Assembly (NCBI GenBank): GCA_039707655.1
Contig: CM077670.1
Location: forward strand, 149,400,001 to 149,464,000
Reading direction: 5' to 3'
Source: Elymus sibiricus
Lineage: Eukaryota; Streptophyta; Magnoliopsida; Poales; Poaceae
Length of the DNA: 64,000 nucleotides
Part shown: one piece after another, positions 1 to 10,160 of the stretch
How positions within the stretch are numbered: position 1 is the first letter of the stretch
Layout: each line of letters starts with the position of its first letter
The notes under the pieces: generated by a model
Databases searched by the model: none
The model's input: only the letters and a program-made list of their open reading frames with translations
Told to the model about the DNA's origin: nothing
Program-made: the position numbers and the translations under genes

Positions 1-70
1 GTATTTTGTCAGATCTTCAGCAAATTCATCAGACATTTAGTTGTCTGAAGACCTGACCCTGCAGAAGAGA

Positions 71-2629
71 TTAGTTCTTCTTCTTAACCACCCACATCTG
101 AATGAGTGACTGAGAAGAAATGTGACGAAGTGCATTGATGGAGAACTTAGGCATTGAAGAATATGCATTTCTCTTCACAGGAGGGTTATAGTAATTGAAT
201 GAATAAGCAGAGAAATTCCTCGAAGATTTGTGAACATAGTGGTTCGAAGAATAATGCTCATATTCATCAACTCGATGTCTGTTTCCCTGCGAAACAGAGG
301 CATTAGTGCGACCATAAGTGGGTCTGCGTCCATTTGACGACTTTGATCCCTGTGAAGAATTTGCCCTGGGAAGTTTCTTCTTCATTGGTGGTGTCATGAT
401 GACATTCACCTGAAGATTTTCTAGAAGGCTTTTAGGAACCCAGATTTTCTTCATAGGTGGACCGTTCCTGCAGTTAGTACCAATGAATCTGGCAAAGACC
501 TCACCATTCTGATTCTTGAACAGTTTATAGTTAGAGTCAAATGACTCGTCTGAAGAATATGAAGAATCACAAGTATAGCCAGATAAAGTAGATGGGTCTA
601 CTGGAGGTCCCTTTGCAGCAACCCAGGTGGTTTTGGGATACTGCTCAGGCTTCCAGTACGAACCATCAGCGTTGAGCTTTCTCTCAAAGGCAATACCCTC
701 TTTCCTAGGGTTCCTGTGAAGAATTTGCTTTTTGAGCACGTCACACAAGGTTTGATGCCCTTTGAGGCTTTTGTACATGCCAGTGACATAATTCCTTCAG
801 TCCTGCATTTTCATCAGTATCACCGGTGGCTTCCTCAGATGAGGGGTTAGTGGCCACCGTAGCAGTTGAAGCAATTGCAAGTACAGAAGCATTTGAACAT
901 TCAGCTGAAGACTTAGCATTATCACGTTCAAGGCATTTTAGGCATGGTGCAACAAATTCCTCCTGAGCGGTACTGATCTGTTGAGCGAGGAGTGAATCAT
1001 TTTCCTTTTGAAGATCATCATGAGACGCTCTCAGCTTCTCGAGATCTTGCTTCCTTTGAAGAAATTCATAGGACAGCTTCTCATGTTCAGCTGAGATGGA
1101 CACATGACGACTTTCAAGTTCGTCATATTGAGAGTTAAGCCTTCTGAGATCCTCAGATAGGGCTTGACTACGATCCATTTCCTCGTCCAACAGGTCATCG
1201 CCTTTGTCTAGCAGTTTTTGAATCTTTTCCATGGCATGTTGCTGTTCAGTTGCAATTTTAGCAAGTTTCTTATAGCTTGGTTTAGATTCACACTCAGAGT
1301 CATCATCACTGGAGGTTTCAAAGTAAGCTTCTCGTGAGGTTACCTTTGCACCTCGAGCCATGAAGCAATAGGTGGGAGCGTAGTCATCAACACAGTCATC
1401 ATTGTTGGTGGAGATACCATTATCCTCAGTGTTGAAGATAGACTTGCTGACGTACTCAGTAGCGAGTGCAAGGCTTGCCACACCAGTGTCTGACTCCTCA
1501 GATTCCTCAGCTTGCTGATCATCAGATTCTTCCTCAGAATCCATTTCCTTCCCAAGGAATGCACGAGCTTTGCTAGAACTAGATTTCTTGTGTGATGAGG
1601 ACTTTGATGAAGACTTTGAGGCTTTGATGAAGACTTTGAGTACTTCTTTTTCTTCCCATCAGACTCATCATCATCCCTGCTCTTCTTCTTCTTCTTCTTC
1701 TGCCAAAGAGGGCAGTCGGCGATGTAGTGGCCTGGCTTCTTGCATTTGTGACAGGTTCTTTTGTTGTAGTCTCGAGCAGACGCTTCTCCAGTTTTCTTCG
1801 AGTCATACTTTGAAGATTTTCCGAATCTGTTCTTCTTGGAAAACTTCTAGAACTTCTTCACCAGCATAGCCAGCTCTCTACCAATTTCCTCAGCACCATC
1901 AGAACTGCTCTCATATTCTTCTTCTTCTTCTTCAGATGAAGAAATTGCCTTGGCTTTTGCTTTAGCCTTCAGAGCGCGGGGGCGACCATAGCTGGGTCCA
2001 TACATGTCTCTCTTCTCTGCTTGCTGAAATTCATGTGTAGTGTTGAGCCTCTCAAGAATGTCAGCAGGATCCAGTGACTTGTAATCTGGGCGCTCTTGAA
2101 TCATTAGTGCCAAAGTGTCGAAGGAACTGTCCAGAGACCTCAGCAATTTCTTCACCACCTCATGATCGGTGATGTCAGTAGCACCAAGAGCCTGAAGCTC
2201 ATTCGAGATATCAGTGAGGTTGTCAAAGGTTTGCTGCACATTTTCATTGTCGAGTCTTTTGAAGCGATTGAAGAGATTGCGCAGAACATCAACTCGGGAG
2301 TCACATTGAGTGGAAACACCCTCATTCACTTTTGAAAGCCGGTCCCAGATAAGCTTCGAGGTTTCCAATGCACTCACTCTGCCATACTGTCCTTTGTTGA
2401 GATGACTACAAATGATGTTCTTCGCTTGAGAGTCGAGTTGCTTGAATCGCTTCACATCTGCAGCATTGATACTTGGTGAAATGGTGGAGATGCCGTTCTC
2501 AACGACGAACCAGAGATCGTTGTCAATAGCCTCAAGATGCATTCGCATCTTGTTCTTCCAGTAGGGATAGTCTGTGCCATCGAAGATGGGGCACGCAGAG
2601 GAGACCTTGATCATACCTACGGTCGACAT
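71..2629 (-). pseudogene. gag: Copia-1 gag (broken)
   Basis: Gag polyprotein of a Sirevirus, packaging the RNA into cytoplasmic particles. The ATG is at 2629-2627. The N-terminal half is a UBN2-type Copia gag (motifs FDGTDYPYWKNKM and WFVVENG), followed by an acidic/lysine-rich region, a CX2CX4HX4C zinc knuckle (TCHKCKKPGHYIADC) around 1753-1712, then coiled-coil-like sequence and a basic C-terminus ending VVKKKN. Breaks relative to Copia-2: TAG at 1847-1849 where the sister has CAG; a 20-bp tandem duplication (1602-1621 and 1622-1641), which accounts exactly for the change of frame; and a 2-nt deletion near 793. The final TAA at 71-73 is shared with Copia-2 and so may be original. Not functional as it stands. 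Confidence 0.92.
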
Positions 2630-2682
2630 AACTAAAACTCTAGGTGGTTAAACCATAATCACACAGAACAAGGGAGTACCTT

Positions 2683-2694
2683 GTTCTGATACCA
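2683..2694 (-). promoter_or_regulatory. Primer binding site of Copia-1
   Basis: On the minus strand this reads TGGTATCAGAAC, two bases after the LTR end. It matches the initiator-methionine tRNA complement TGGTATCAGAGC typical of plant Copia elements except for one G-to-A change. Copia-2 retains the exact motif. Confidence 0.85.
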
Positions 2695-2696
2695 AT

Positions 2697-4119
2697 TGAA
2701 AGCATAGGTTATCTCCCAGAGGGGGGGGGGTGAATGGGAGATTATTAGAAATTCGTCAAACTCTGATGAATTTGACGATGATCAGAGTGAAGAAATAGAA
2801 ACGCATGGGAAACTAAGTCATCACAGATTCAGAGTACATGCGAACAACATACATAAGGGTGAAGAACATGCAATCATACAATCATACACGCATGAAGAAT
2901 ATGAACTGAGGAAATAAAAGATAGCATGATCAAATACTTCAGTTCAAATTCGTCAGAGGATAGATCACAAATTCTTCAGCAGCGGAATAAAGTAAGGGAG
3001 GGTGAGGGATTTGAAACCAGGTTGGCTCGGTGAAGACAATGAAATTTGGTAGACCAGTTCCAGTTGCTGCATCAACTGTACGTCTGGTTGAGGCGGCTGA
3101 GTCGCAACTCAGAGAACACTTAGTCATCACCGTATTCCTCTTGAGCTAAGGTCACTTAGACCTCGCCCAATCACTCGTGGTAAGTCTTGAAGGTAGACTT
3201 CCAAAACCTTCATAGACTTGTTCACCGGCACGCCATAATTACTCTTGGGTGCTCAGAACATGATGCCTAACCATCTGGAGGAATGACAGTCCTCAAAGGT
3301 AACTAGCGTCGGATCACACAGATCAATCTCTTCAGTGATGCTCAATCACTTAGGCTCTGGTTGGGTTTTTCCTCACTTGGGTTCTCACAAAGTCGTCAGA
3401 AGATGGGTTGCTCTCAAATGACAAGTGTCAAGTTCTCTCGGAGCAGCCAACCAAGAAGTGGTTGGGGGGCGGCTATTTATAGCCAGGGGGCAACCCGACA
3501 TGAATTTTCAAAAATGCCCTTGTCTGATTCGACCGTTGTCAGGATAAGGATCCACTCGACAGCTGGCACGCGGCACAGCAACGGTCGGAAAATTGTACTC
3601 TTAATTTTGTCAGGGCACTCAATTTCCTCACGATAGGCAGTTCGCACTGGCGAACTCCTAACTCCACAGCCTGACCAAATTCGTCAGCAACCAGATGAAC
3701 TTCGTCACTGTCGCTAGCAAATGCGTCAGCTGTACTGGAGATTTCCAAAGGCTTCACTCGAAGCGGCTTGTGTATGGGTTTCAGTAAGTTTGAGCATCAC
3801 TTTGGAAATGTGAAATATGTTTCACCTAGACCCCCTTTAACAGTACGGTTTTTCCTATGACTCAAATAAGAAGAAAAGAAACTACGAAAACCAAAGTCTT
3901 CAAGCTTCAAAGTCTTCACATCAATTTCTTCAAAGGCCGTACCAATTTCATCATCAAATTCTTCACCTGAAGAAATCTATTTTTAGGGGTCGTCTTCCAT
4001 GTGTGAAACCAAATCTTCAGGGGCTCTGTCTCCTGTGTATACTCACAAACACATTAGTTCCTCAACCTATTTGTCTTCAATACTCCAAAACCACTAAGGG
4101 GGCACTTGATGCACTTACA
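2697..4119 (-). repeat. 5' LTR of Copia-1
   Basis: 1423-bp LTR read on the minus strand. It begins TGTAAGTGCATCAAGTGCCC (4119 downward) and ends GCTTTCA at 2697. The same ends bound the Copia-2 LTRs. A TATA box (CTATAAATAGCC on the minus strand) lies at 3471-3482 and should direct genomic RNA synthesis toward lower coordinates. A G-run at 2718-2729 lies near the LTR 3' end. Confidence 0.93.
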
Positions 4120-4910
4120 AACACCTTTTAGTGATAGGACTTGTAGCTTGTAGACACAAAAGTTTTTTTTTTGTGTGTGTGTGTATCGTCTGCATATTTT
4201 TCTTCTCGTGTTTTCCTATGCAGTCATACTAAAACCCTATTTGCCAAAAAGAGTTGCTCTTGAGTTTTATTTGGATATCTTCATGGCTATCTCGGTGTTA
4301 TGTTTTTTTTTATCTTCTAGGGTATCTTTGCCTTGTGTAGGATTCTTTTACTCCTCTTATGCTCTTTCCCTCTTCTCTATAAACCCTGGAGGACACTTTG
4401 AGAGGAAAGAAGTTGCAACATCATGCTTAGAGGTCTATTATCAATGTGAACCCCATGGAAAACTTCTTTTAAGGGGGGTAGTACACGATGATTCGATGTT
4501 GTGATCGAAGATTTGAAGACCTTCATTCGCAAAGAAGACGGAGATTTGAATACCTTCACTACATCTACCATTAGTTCAATCTGTAGAAAGGATCAATGAG
4601 TCTATCTACACCAAAGCTTGACCTAAAGAAGAAGGGCAAGACTGAAGAATGTTCAACCACTCAGAGAAGCTATCAAATTACCGTCGCCAAGATCGAAGGA
4701 TTGTTCACCAGCCTTTATCAAGCTAGAATGGATTTTGACAAGAGAAGTATCTCGGATCAAGACCCAAAGCCTCCTATCACCAAGTTCGGAATGAGCCGTC
4801 ATTCCACAAGTTTTCGAGAAGAACTATGTCGAAGACGAAGCTTACCCAAACCCATTCTCTTTAGTTAGCCTGAATCTCGGGGACAAGATTCCTTTTAAGG
4901 GGGGGAGATT
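4120..4910 (+). other. 3' end of the interior of an old LTR retrotransposon (probable)
   Basis: No convincing protein domain is visible. The right end (4871-4909) reads like the close of a Gypsy interior: an 'atctcggggacaagatt' phrase followed by a polypurine tract AAGGGGGGGAGA at 4897-4909, then TGTAACATCCCGAGG. A second tract-like TTTTAAGGGGGGTA lies at 4468-4480. A T-run with a GT repeat sits at 4153-4184. Short open stretches at 4175-4504 and 4596-4868 show no recognisable homology. Interpretation as a retrotransposon 3' end is inference. Confidence 0.5.
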
Positions 4911-7900
4911 TGTAACATCCCGAGGTTCGGAATGTTTAAGAAAAAGTTTTCCAAAAAGTCAAGCCAAAAAAATTTCTTTTGTTTTATTTGGTAAATATAA
5001 AGTTTAAATTGAGTTTTCATAATCTTGGCGGAGTTAATTTGATCTAATGCCAACTTAAATTAAATTTGTGTTTCGTTCTTTTCTTTTAACTGGATTTTAT
5101 TTTGTCTTCGCCATATTTAAATATGCGAGTCTGCATTTTCTTGGATTTCTCAGTTCGTCGACATTTGTTTGAGCTTCTAATACTCTATATTTTTCTAAAA
5201 GGAAAATTAATTTCTTTTCCTCTGTCAAACTATGTGCAGAATCCCTAGGCCCAATCTGTCTCACTTTTTTTATCTATCTTTCTTTTTCTTTCTCTACCGA
5301 ATGGGCCAAGTCCATCTTTCCATGTATTTTCATTTTATTTCCTGGCCACAGCCCAACTTCTCTCTCTATTGTTTTTATTTCCCTTCCTATTATGGGCCTG
5401 GCCGATCTAGGCCACCTCTCCATCAAGTCAGCCCCTCCTCAACTTCCTTTCTCTGTACGTTCACAACCTACATGAAGAGAAACAGTCACCACATACACGT
5501 ACAAATAGGAAAGGTCTGCACCTTCCTTTAATTCCTCCTCCTTTCCTATTTCTCTCCACTCTCCATCTTTCCCAACCAACGAACCCCTCTCCTCATCTCC
5601 TTTCCTGTACGTTCACAACTCACAAACTCAGAGAAGAGGAAACCTAAACAGCCACCACACACATTGACTGATGCCCTTCCTTTAATTCAATCCCCTCGAC
5701 TCCTGCCTTGCCTTATTTCTCTCCACTTGCCCATCTTCCAACCTCAACCCAAGCACTTCTTCTCCTTCCTCCATGCACAAGTAGGCGCACACAGTACAGA
5801 GGAGAATCCACAACGTTTCCAAATCCTTCAGTACTTATACGAGCGCCTCCACCTCCTCTTCCAGTCCTGTCACTTCTCCTCCATGTTCCCTTCCTCCTTT
5901 TCCCAAGAACTCTCACTGAACTTTGAAGCTCCATGGACACGAGGTCTCGATTCCGGTGACTCGGACCATCTCCGCCCGAACCCTCGCGCCAGAAGATTCT
6001 CCTCCATGCCGCAGCTCCATTCAGAGAAGAAAGAACTCGATCCGTTGACCACACGTGAACAATTTTGCATGTCCATCAACACTGTTCATCAAGTTTGTCG
6101 CATCGATTCGTCGCGCTCGGTGAGTTTCTGTGCAATTCCTTTTGCATGTGTACTAAACCATGTTCAATCAATCTCCTAGACATCATAGTCTCTTGTTGGC
6201 CGCGCCAACCATGCCATGTCCATGAATCGGAGGCCATCCGATGATATTCACATTTTTTTAGTCATATGACTTGGTGCCCCATAGATGAAATATCCCCTAG
6301 GACCATCGTAACCCCGTGGAGGAGTTAGATTACTTGTTTGGTCAATTGGATGAGGTGTAGATTTTATTGTTTGTTGATCGGTGATATTTTTTTTGTTTGT
6401 TTGTTTGTTAAATATGTTATTTATCATATGTTTGTGATATGCCAAGGAGTGCATGCTAGTTGTCTCATAATTTTTGGTGTGACATGTGATACCGATTAGA
6501 GTTTTTCGAAATATAGTTTTGAGTATTGTTTCATGTTGATAATTGTGGTGCACTATGTAGTTGTATGATATGCCTCGTATATTTTTGTGAATTATTAACA
6601 TGCGTAGATATGTGAGGTTTTATTCTAAGCGTTGCTTGACATTTTTTATTATGAAATACCTCCTGTATAAATTATTTTAATTTTTCCTTAGCATGGTGAT
6701 ATCATAGATATGGTTTACATATTCATTTCCATCCAAGTCGCATGTTTGTTTTATTGGTTAAAATCATTGCCATGACTATGATACATGTTATATATTTTAG
6801 TATGTGTTTTTGCGTCGTTTCTTTATGCTAGTGGCTAATGAAATGCTTAGTTGTTTGAGTACAAATCCATTGTAGTTCCTTGTGGCACAACATATTATTA
6901 CCTAGTTGTTCCTACTGTTTTGTTGATGATTGTTATCCAAGATTGCATGGATCGTTGCTTTATGTCATGGCTTAGATTTGTATTACCATATTGAATTTAT
7001 GCTTTTGGCTTAGAACTTTACCTCACTGTTTTTTTGAGTAATTATTCTAATTGTTTATTTATCTAGGAAAATAGCTATCAGGCTTACTTGACTTGGATGC
7101 TCTAGTTTGTTTTGTTAATTGAGATCCTTTATGATGTTTAGGTCATTTATGTTTGTTGTCAATCCTCGTTGTCGTGAGCATGTTAAATTATACTTAGAAT
7201 AGAGCATGTGTTATTTCTGTACTTTCTTCTTAGAGTTGAACTAAGCCCAAGGTTATTCCATGTTGATGCATGTTAGTATTGCATGGCTCAACTCGTCTTG
7301 ATATATTGTTTGTTTAACTTTTTTTATAAAGATATTTTTCTATTAGTTGCTATGGTTACAATATGAACTGAGTAGATGTTTAACCATTATAAATATTTAG
7401 AGTTATCGAAATAATTGTTGTGGTTGATTATTACCATTAACCATGCCATGTTAGCACTTGCACAAGTAGAATGCATGTTTTGATTATGCCATATCTACTA
7501 TGTGTTATAGGATTAATAATTTATATTATATGTTCATGAATATGGTTTGCCTTTGCATGGTAAATATACATGATAGTAGTTCGCGATCTCATATATTTTT
7601 AATAAGTAGAGTTCATTCTTGCTTGGTCAATATCATGTCGTGATGTCATGACTGCATAGAATGTATGTACCAATTCATGTATTAGATCATGCCTAGTTAT
7701 GTATCTTATGTCTTTGCAAGTGTTGGATGTACTAAACAGAAATGCATGTCATTTTGTTACTCATGCTAGTATAGTACCTTGCTAGATTTTTTTGATGACA
7801 TGATGTTGTTGTTTAATTGCCTACATGCTTACTTTGCTATGTGCATGTGTTTATATGTCATCACTAGCATGCTAGTGGTGTGTGCTAATGCCATGCTTCC

Positions 7901-8619
7901 ATGTTTGTACATGTCATATAGTTGTGCATTATTGCCATGCTTGATGTTTATGTTAGTTGTTATGAACCAAGTTATGATATAATATGAGTTATGTTATATT
8001 GGTAGAAAAGTGTGGTAACACTTGTGTGATGATCATCCATGCTTAGTTGCAATATCTAGTTGATGCATTGGTGTATGCATAGCCATCATTCGTGCATTTT
8101 TTATGCATAGCCATAATTCATGCAAATGAGTTTTCATGTCTTACTATAATCCATGTGCTATAGCTAAGTACTTAGTTCCTTGAGTGCTACATATAAATGA
8201 TTGTCATGGTCTCATGTTATTATTATGATTGCTTTATACGTGTTTCAATTGTTCATCACATGCTTAGGATAGTTTACCTTTAATGTTAGTTGAGTTATGC
8301 CTTTCGAATAGGCTTAGCATGCACAACTTGTTATGTTATTACAAGCATGTGGTGATTATCTTATTTCTAGTGGATATTTTTATTCTTTATTGTATAGAGC
8401 ATGTCCTAGTTTAGTATCTTCTTATGATAAATTGTATGTTTGATGCTTGTGTTGTTAGTCAAAACATGTTTAGGATTCTCCATTCACATGCCTTGTATGA
8501 GATGTGTCTTATTGTTAAGTTGTTTAATTATCTTTCACCATAGCATTGGTTGTCTTTTGTTATAGAAATGGTTACTAATAGTTGTTATGGTTGATGTTTA
8601 GACTTTTCTAGTTGTTAAC
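4911..8619 (+). repeat. Probable long LTR of a decayed Gypsy-like element, AT-rich
   Basis: Begins TGTAACATCCCGAGG directly after a polypurine tract and runs at least 3.7 kb without coding potential to the D/Copia-2 insertion point. Grass chromovirus-type (Tekay/Del) elements have LTRs of this length, and the TGTAACA-CCCG start fits them. The part 5220-6180 is C/T-rich and looks like a promoter-proximal leader; 6250-8600 is AT-rich and featureless. The true right end of the LTR was not found, so the 3' boundary is only the point of interruption. Confidence 0.45.
5432..5750. repeat. Imperfect tandem duplication, unit about 150 bp
   Basis: Two adjacent copies, about 5432-5580 and 5583-5750, share CTGTACGTTCACAAC, AGAGAAACAGTC/AGAGGAAACCTAAACAGCC, CCTTCCTTTAATTC, TATTTCTCTCCACT and CCATCTTYCCAACC in the same order, with several small indels. 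It lies in the C/T-rich part of the presumed old LTR. Confidence 0.7.
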
Positions 8620-8627
8620 TGACAGTG

Positions 8628-9280
8628 TGTAAGTGCATCAAGTGCCCCCTTAGTGGTTTTGGAGTATTGAAGACAAATAGGTTAAGGGACTAATGTGTTT
8701 GTCAGTATACATAGGAGAAAATAGTCCCTGAAGATTTGGTTTAAACTCGGAAGGTGACCCCTAAAAATGTATTTCTTCAAGTGAAGAACTTGGTGCAGCC
8801 TATGAAGAATTTGATGTGAAGACTTTGAAGCTTGAGGACTTTGTTTTCATTGTTTCTTTTCTTCTTATTTGAGTCATAGGAAAAACCGTACTGATAAAGG
8901 GGGTCTAGGTGAAACATTTATCATACTTCAAAGCGATGCTCAAACCTATACAAACCTAAGCCGCTTCGAGTGAAGCCTTTGGAAATCTCTGGAACAGCTG
9001 ACGAATTTGCTAGTGACAGAGACAAAGTTCATCTGGTCTCTGACGAATTTGGTCAGGCTGAGGAGTTAGGATTTCGCCAGTGCGATCTGCCTATCGTGAG
9101 GAAATAGAGTGCCCCGACGAAATTGAGAGCTTAATTTCCGACCGTTGCTGCGTCGCGTGCCAGCTGTCGAATGGATTCTTATCCTGACAACGGTCTTGTC
9201 TGAGAAGGGCATTTATGAGAATTCATGTCGGGTTGCCCCTGGCTATAAATAGCCGCCCCCCACAACCACTAGTTGGTTGG
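8628..9280 (+). repeat. 5' LTR of Copia-2, left part
   Basis: First 653 bp of the LTR, beginning TGTAAGTGCATCAAGTGCCC. It contains the TATA box CTATAAATAGCC at 9243-9254. It is interrupted after GGTTGG by element C and resumes at 14467. Confidence 0.95.
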
Positions 9281-10076
9281 TGTCGGTGTACTAAAGTTTG
9301 GGTCCTTTAGTACCCCATACTTGTGCACGGACGGTTGTAGCCATACCAGCGGCAAGACCTGCCGGAGAACAGCTGGAAACAAATGCTAGATTATCAAGAA
9401 GGCGTTCAAGCCGATGACCAAAAGACAGAAGACTAAAGGCTGGGTTCCCGGCAAGAGACCTGTCGGGAAGACTCGCGAAGGCTCGGCAAGGCTTCGCACC
9501 CGGCAAGATCTCGCACCCGGCAAGATCCCGCCGTACTGCCACCGCTCCAGCGCAGTGACCAGTCCGTCGTTTAGGGCTTGTCCTCCTGGTTGCGTGTCAT
9601 GGCACTGACCGCGGATGGGGTTAAGCGGTGCTGATGGGACAGGTTCTTTTTCCGTCCCCAAGAAAGTTAGGGACACCTATGGGAGGCATTTAATGCGTCT
9701 GTCCTAATCCGTCAGTGGTAATCATGTAACACTGTAGCAACTTTACACCTCTTGTACTCCTGTCTGCCACTGTTGGTGACCCCTTGGACGTATAAAAGGA
9801 GGCCCAAGGCGGAGCTACATGGGGAAGAGGACCTTCCGGCCCATTCTGCATGTGTAGCTGCTTCTTGAACGTACTGTTCATCACAAGCGCTCCGTGTACT
9901 TGACCTCAAGAACATCCACAATAAACAACAGCAGGAGTAGGGTTTTACGCTTCTCAGCGGCCCGAACCTGGGTAAAGATCCTTGCGTTGATCGTTTGATC
10001 CGCTCTTTGTGCAAATCTTTTCCCCCGCTGAACCGTAAAGGGATCCCCTCGATCCCATAGGTGTCGTACGCCGACA
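9281..10076 (+). repeat. 5' LTR of element C
   Basis: 796 bp, TGTCGGTGTACTAAAG to GTACGCCGACA. TATA box TATAAAAGG at 9791-9799. Several 'cggcaag' motifs occur at 9445-9525. The LTR is followed at once by TCTTTGGCGCGCCAGG. Confidence 0.97.
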
Positions 10077-10080
10077 TCTT

Positions 10081-10098
10081 TGGCGCGCCAGGTAGGGG
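10081..10098 (+). promoter_or_regulatory. Presumed primer binding site of element C
   Basis: TGGCGCGCCAGGTAGGGG, four bases after the LTR end. Its first ten bases, TGGCGCGCCA, are a perfect palindrome. The same motif occupies this position in D (28476) and F (38476). Which tRNA it pairs with is not clear to me. Confidence 0.7.
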
Positions 10099-10160
10099 GA
10101 GAGGATTGCGCGAACCCGATCTAGCGGTCAGCGCGCCAGTTCTTGATTACTTTCATCTCC

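Larger units (their letters stand above)
1..4119 (-). mobile_element. Copia-1: 5' part of a Sirevirus-type Copia retrotransposon
   Basis: Minus-strand LTR retrotransposon cut by the left window edge. In transcription order it has the 5' LTR (4119 down to 2697), a primer binding site at 2694-2683 and gag (2629 down to 71); pol would lie beyond position 1. It is a close relative of Copia-2: gag protein, LTR and the sequence around the gag stop align base by base with 15285-17890. Sirevirus placement is inferred from the long gag, 1.4-kb LTR and, in the sister copy, a third ORF after pol. The target duplication cannot be checked because the other end is outside the window. Family relationship to Copia-2 is certain; lineage name is likely. 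Confidence 0.93.

Noticed and set aside
4175..4504. 109-codon frame with a hydrophobic start, possible secreted or membrane protein
   Set aside because: T-rich DNA makes Phe/Leu-rich translations; no start context, homology or neighbours support it.
5220..6180. A host gene's first exon (C/T-rich leader, several ATGs)
   Set aside because: No continuous coding frame, splice pattern or homology; it directly follows a retrotransposon end and is better seen as LTR.
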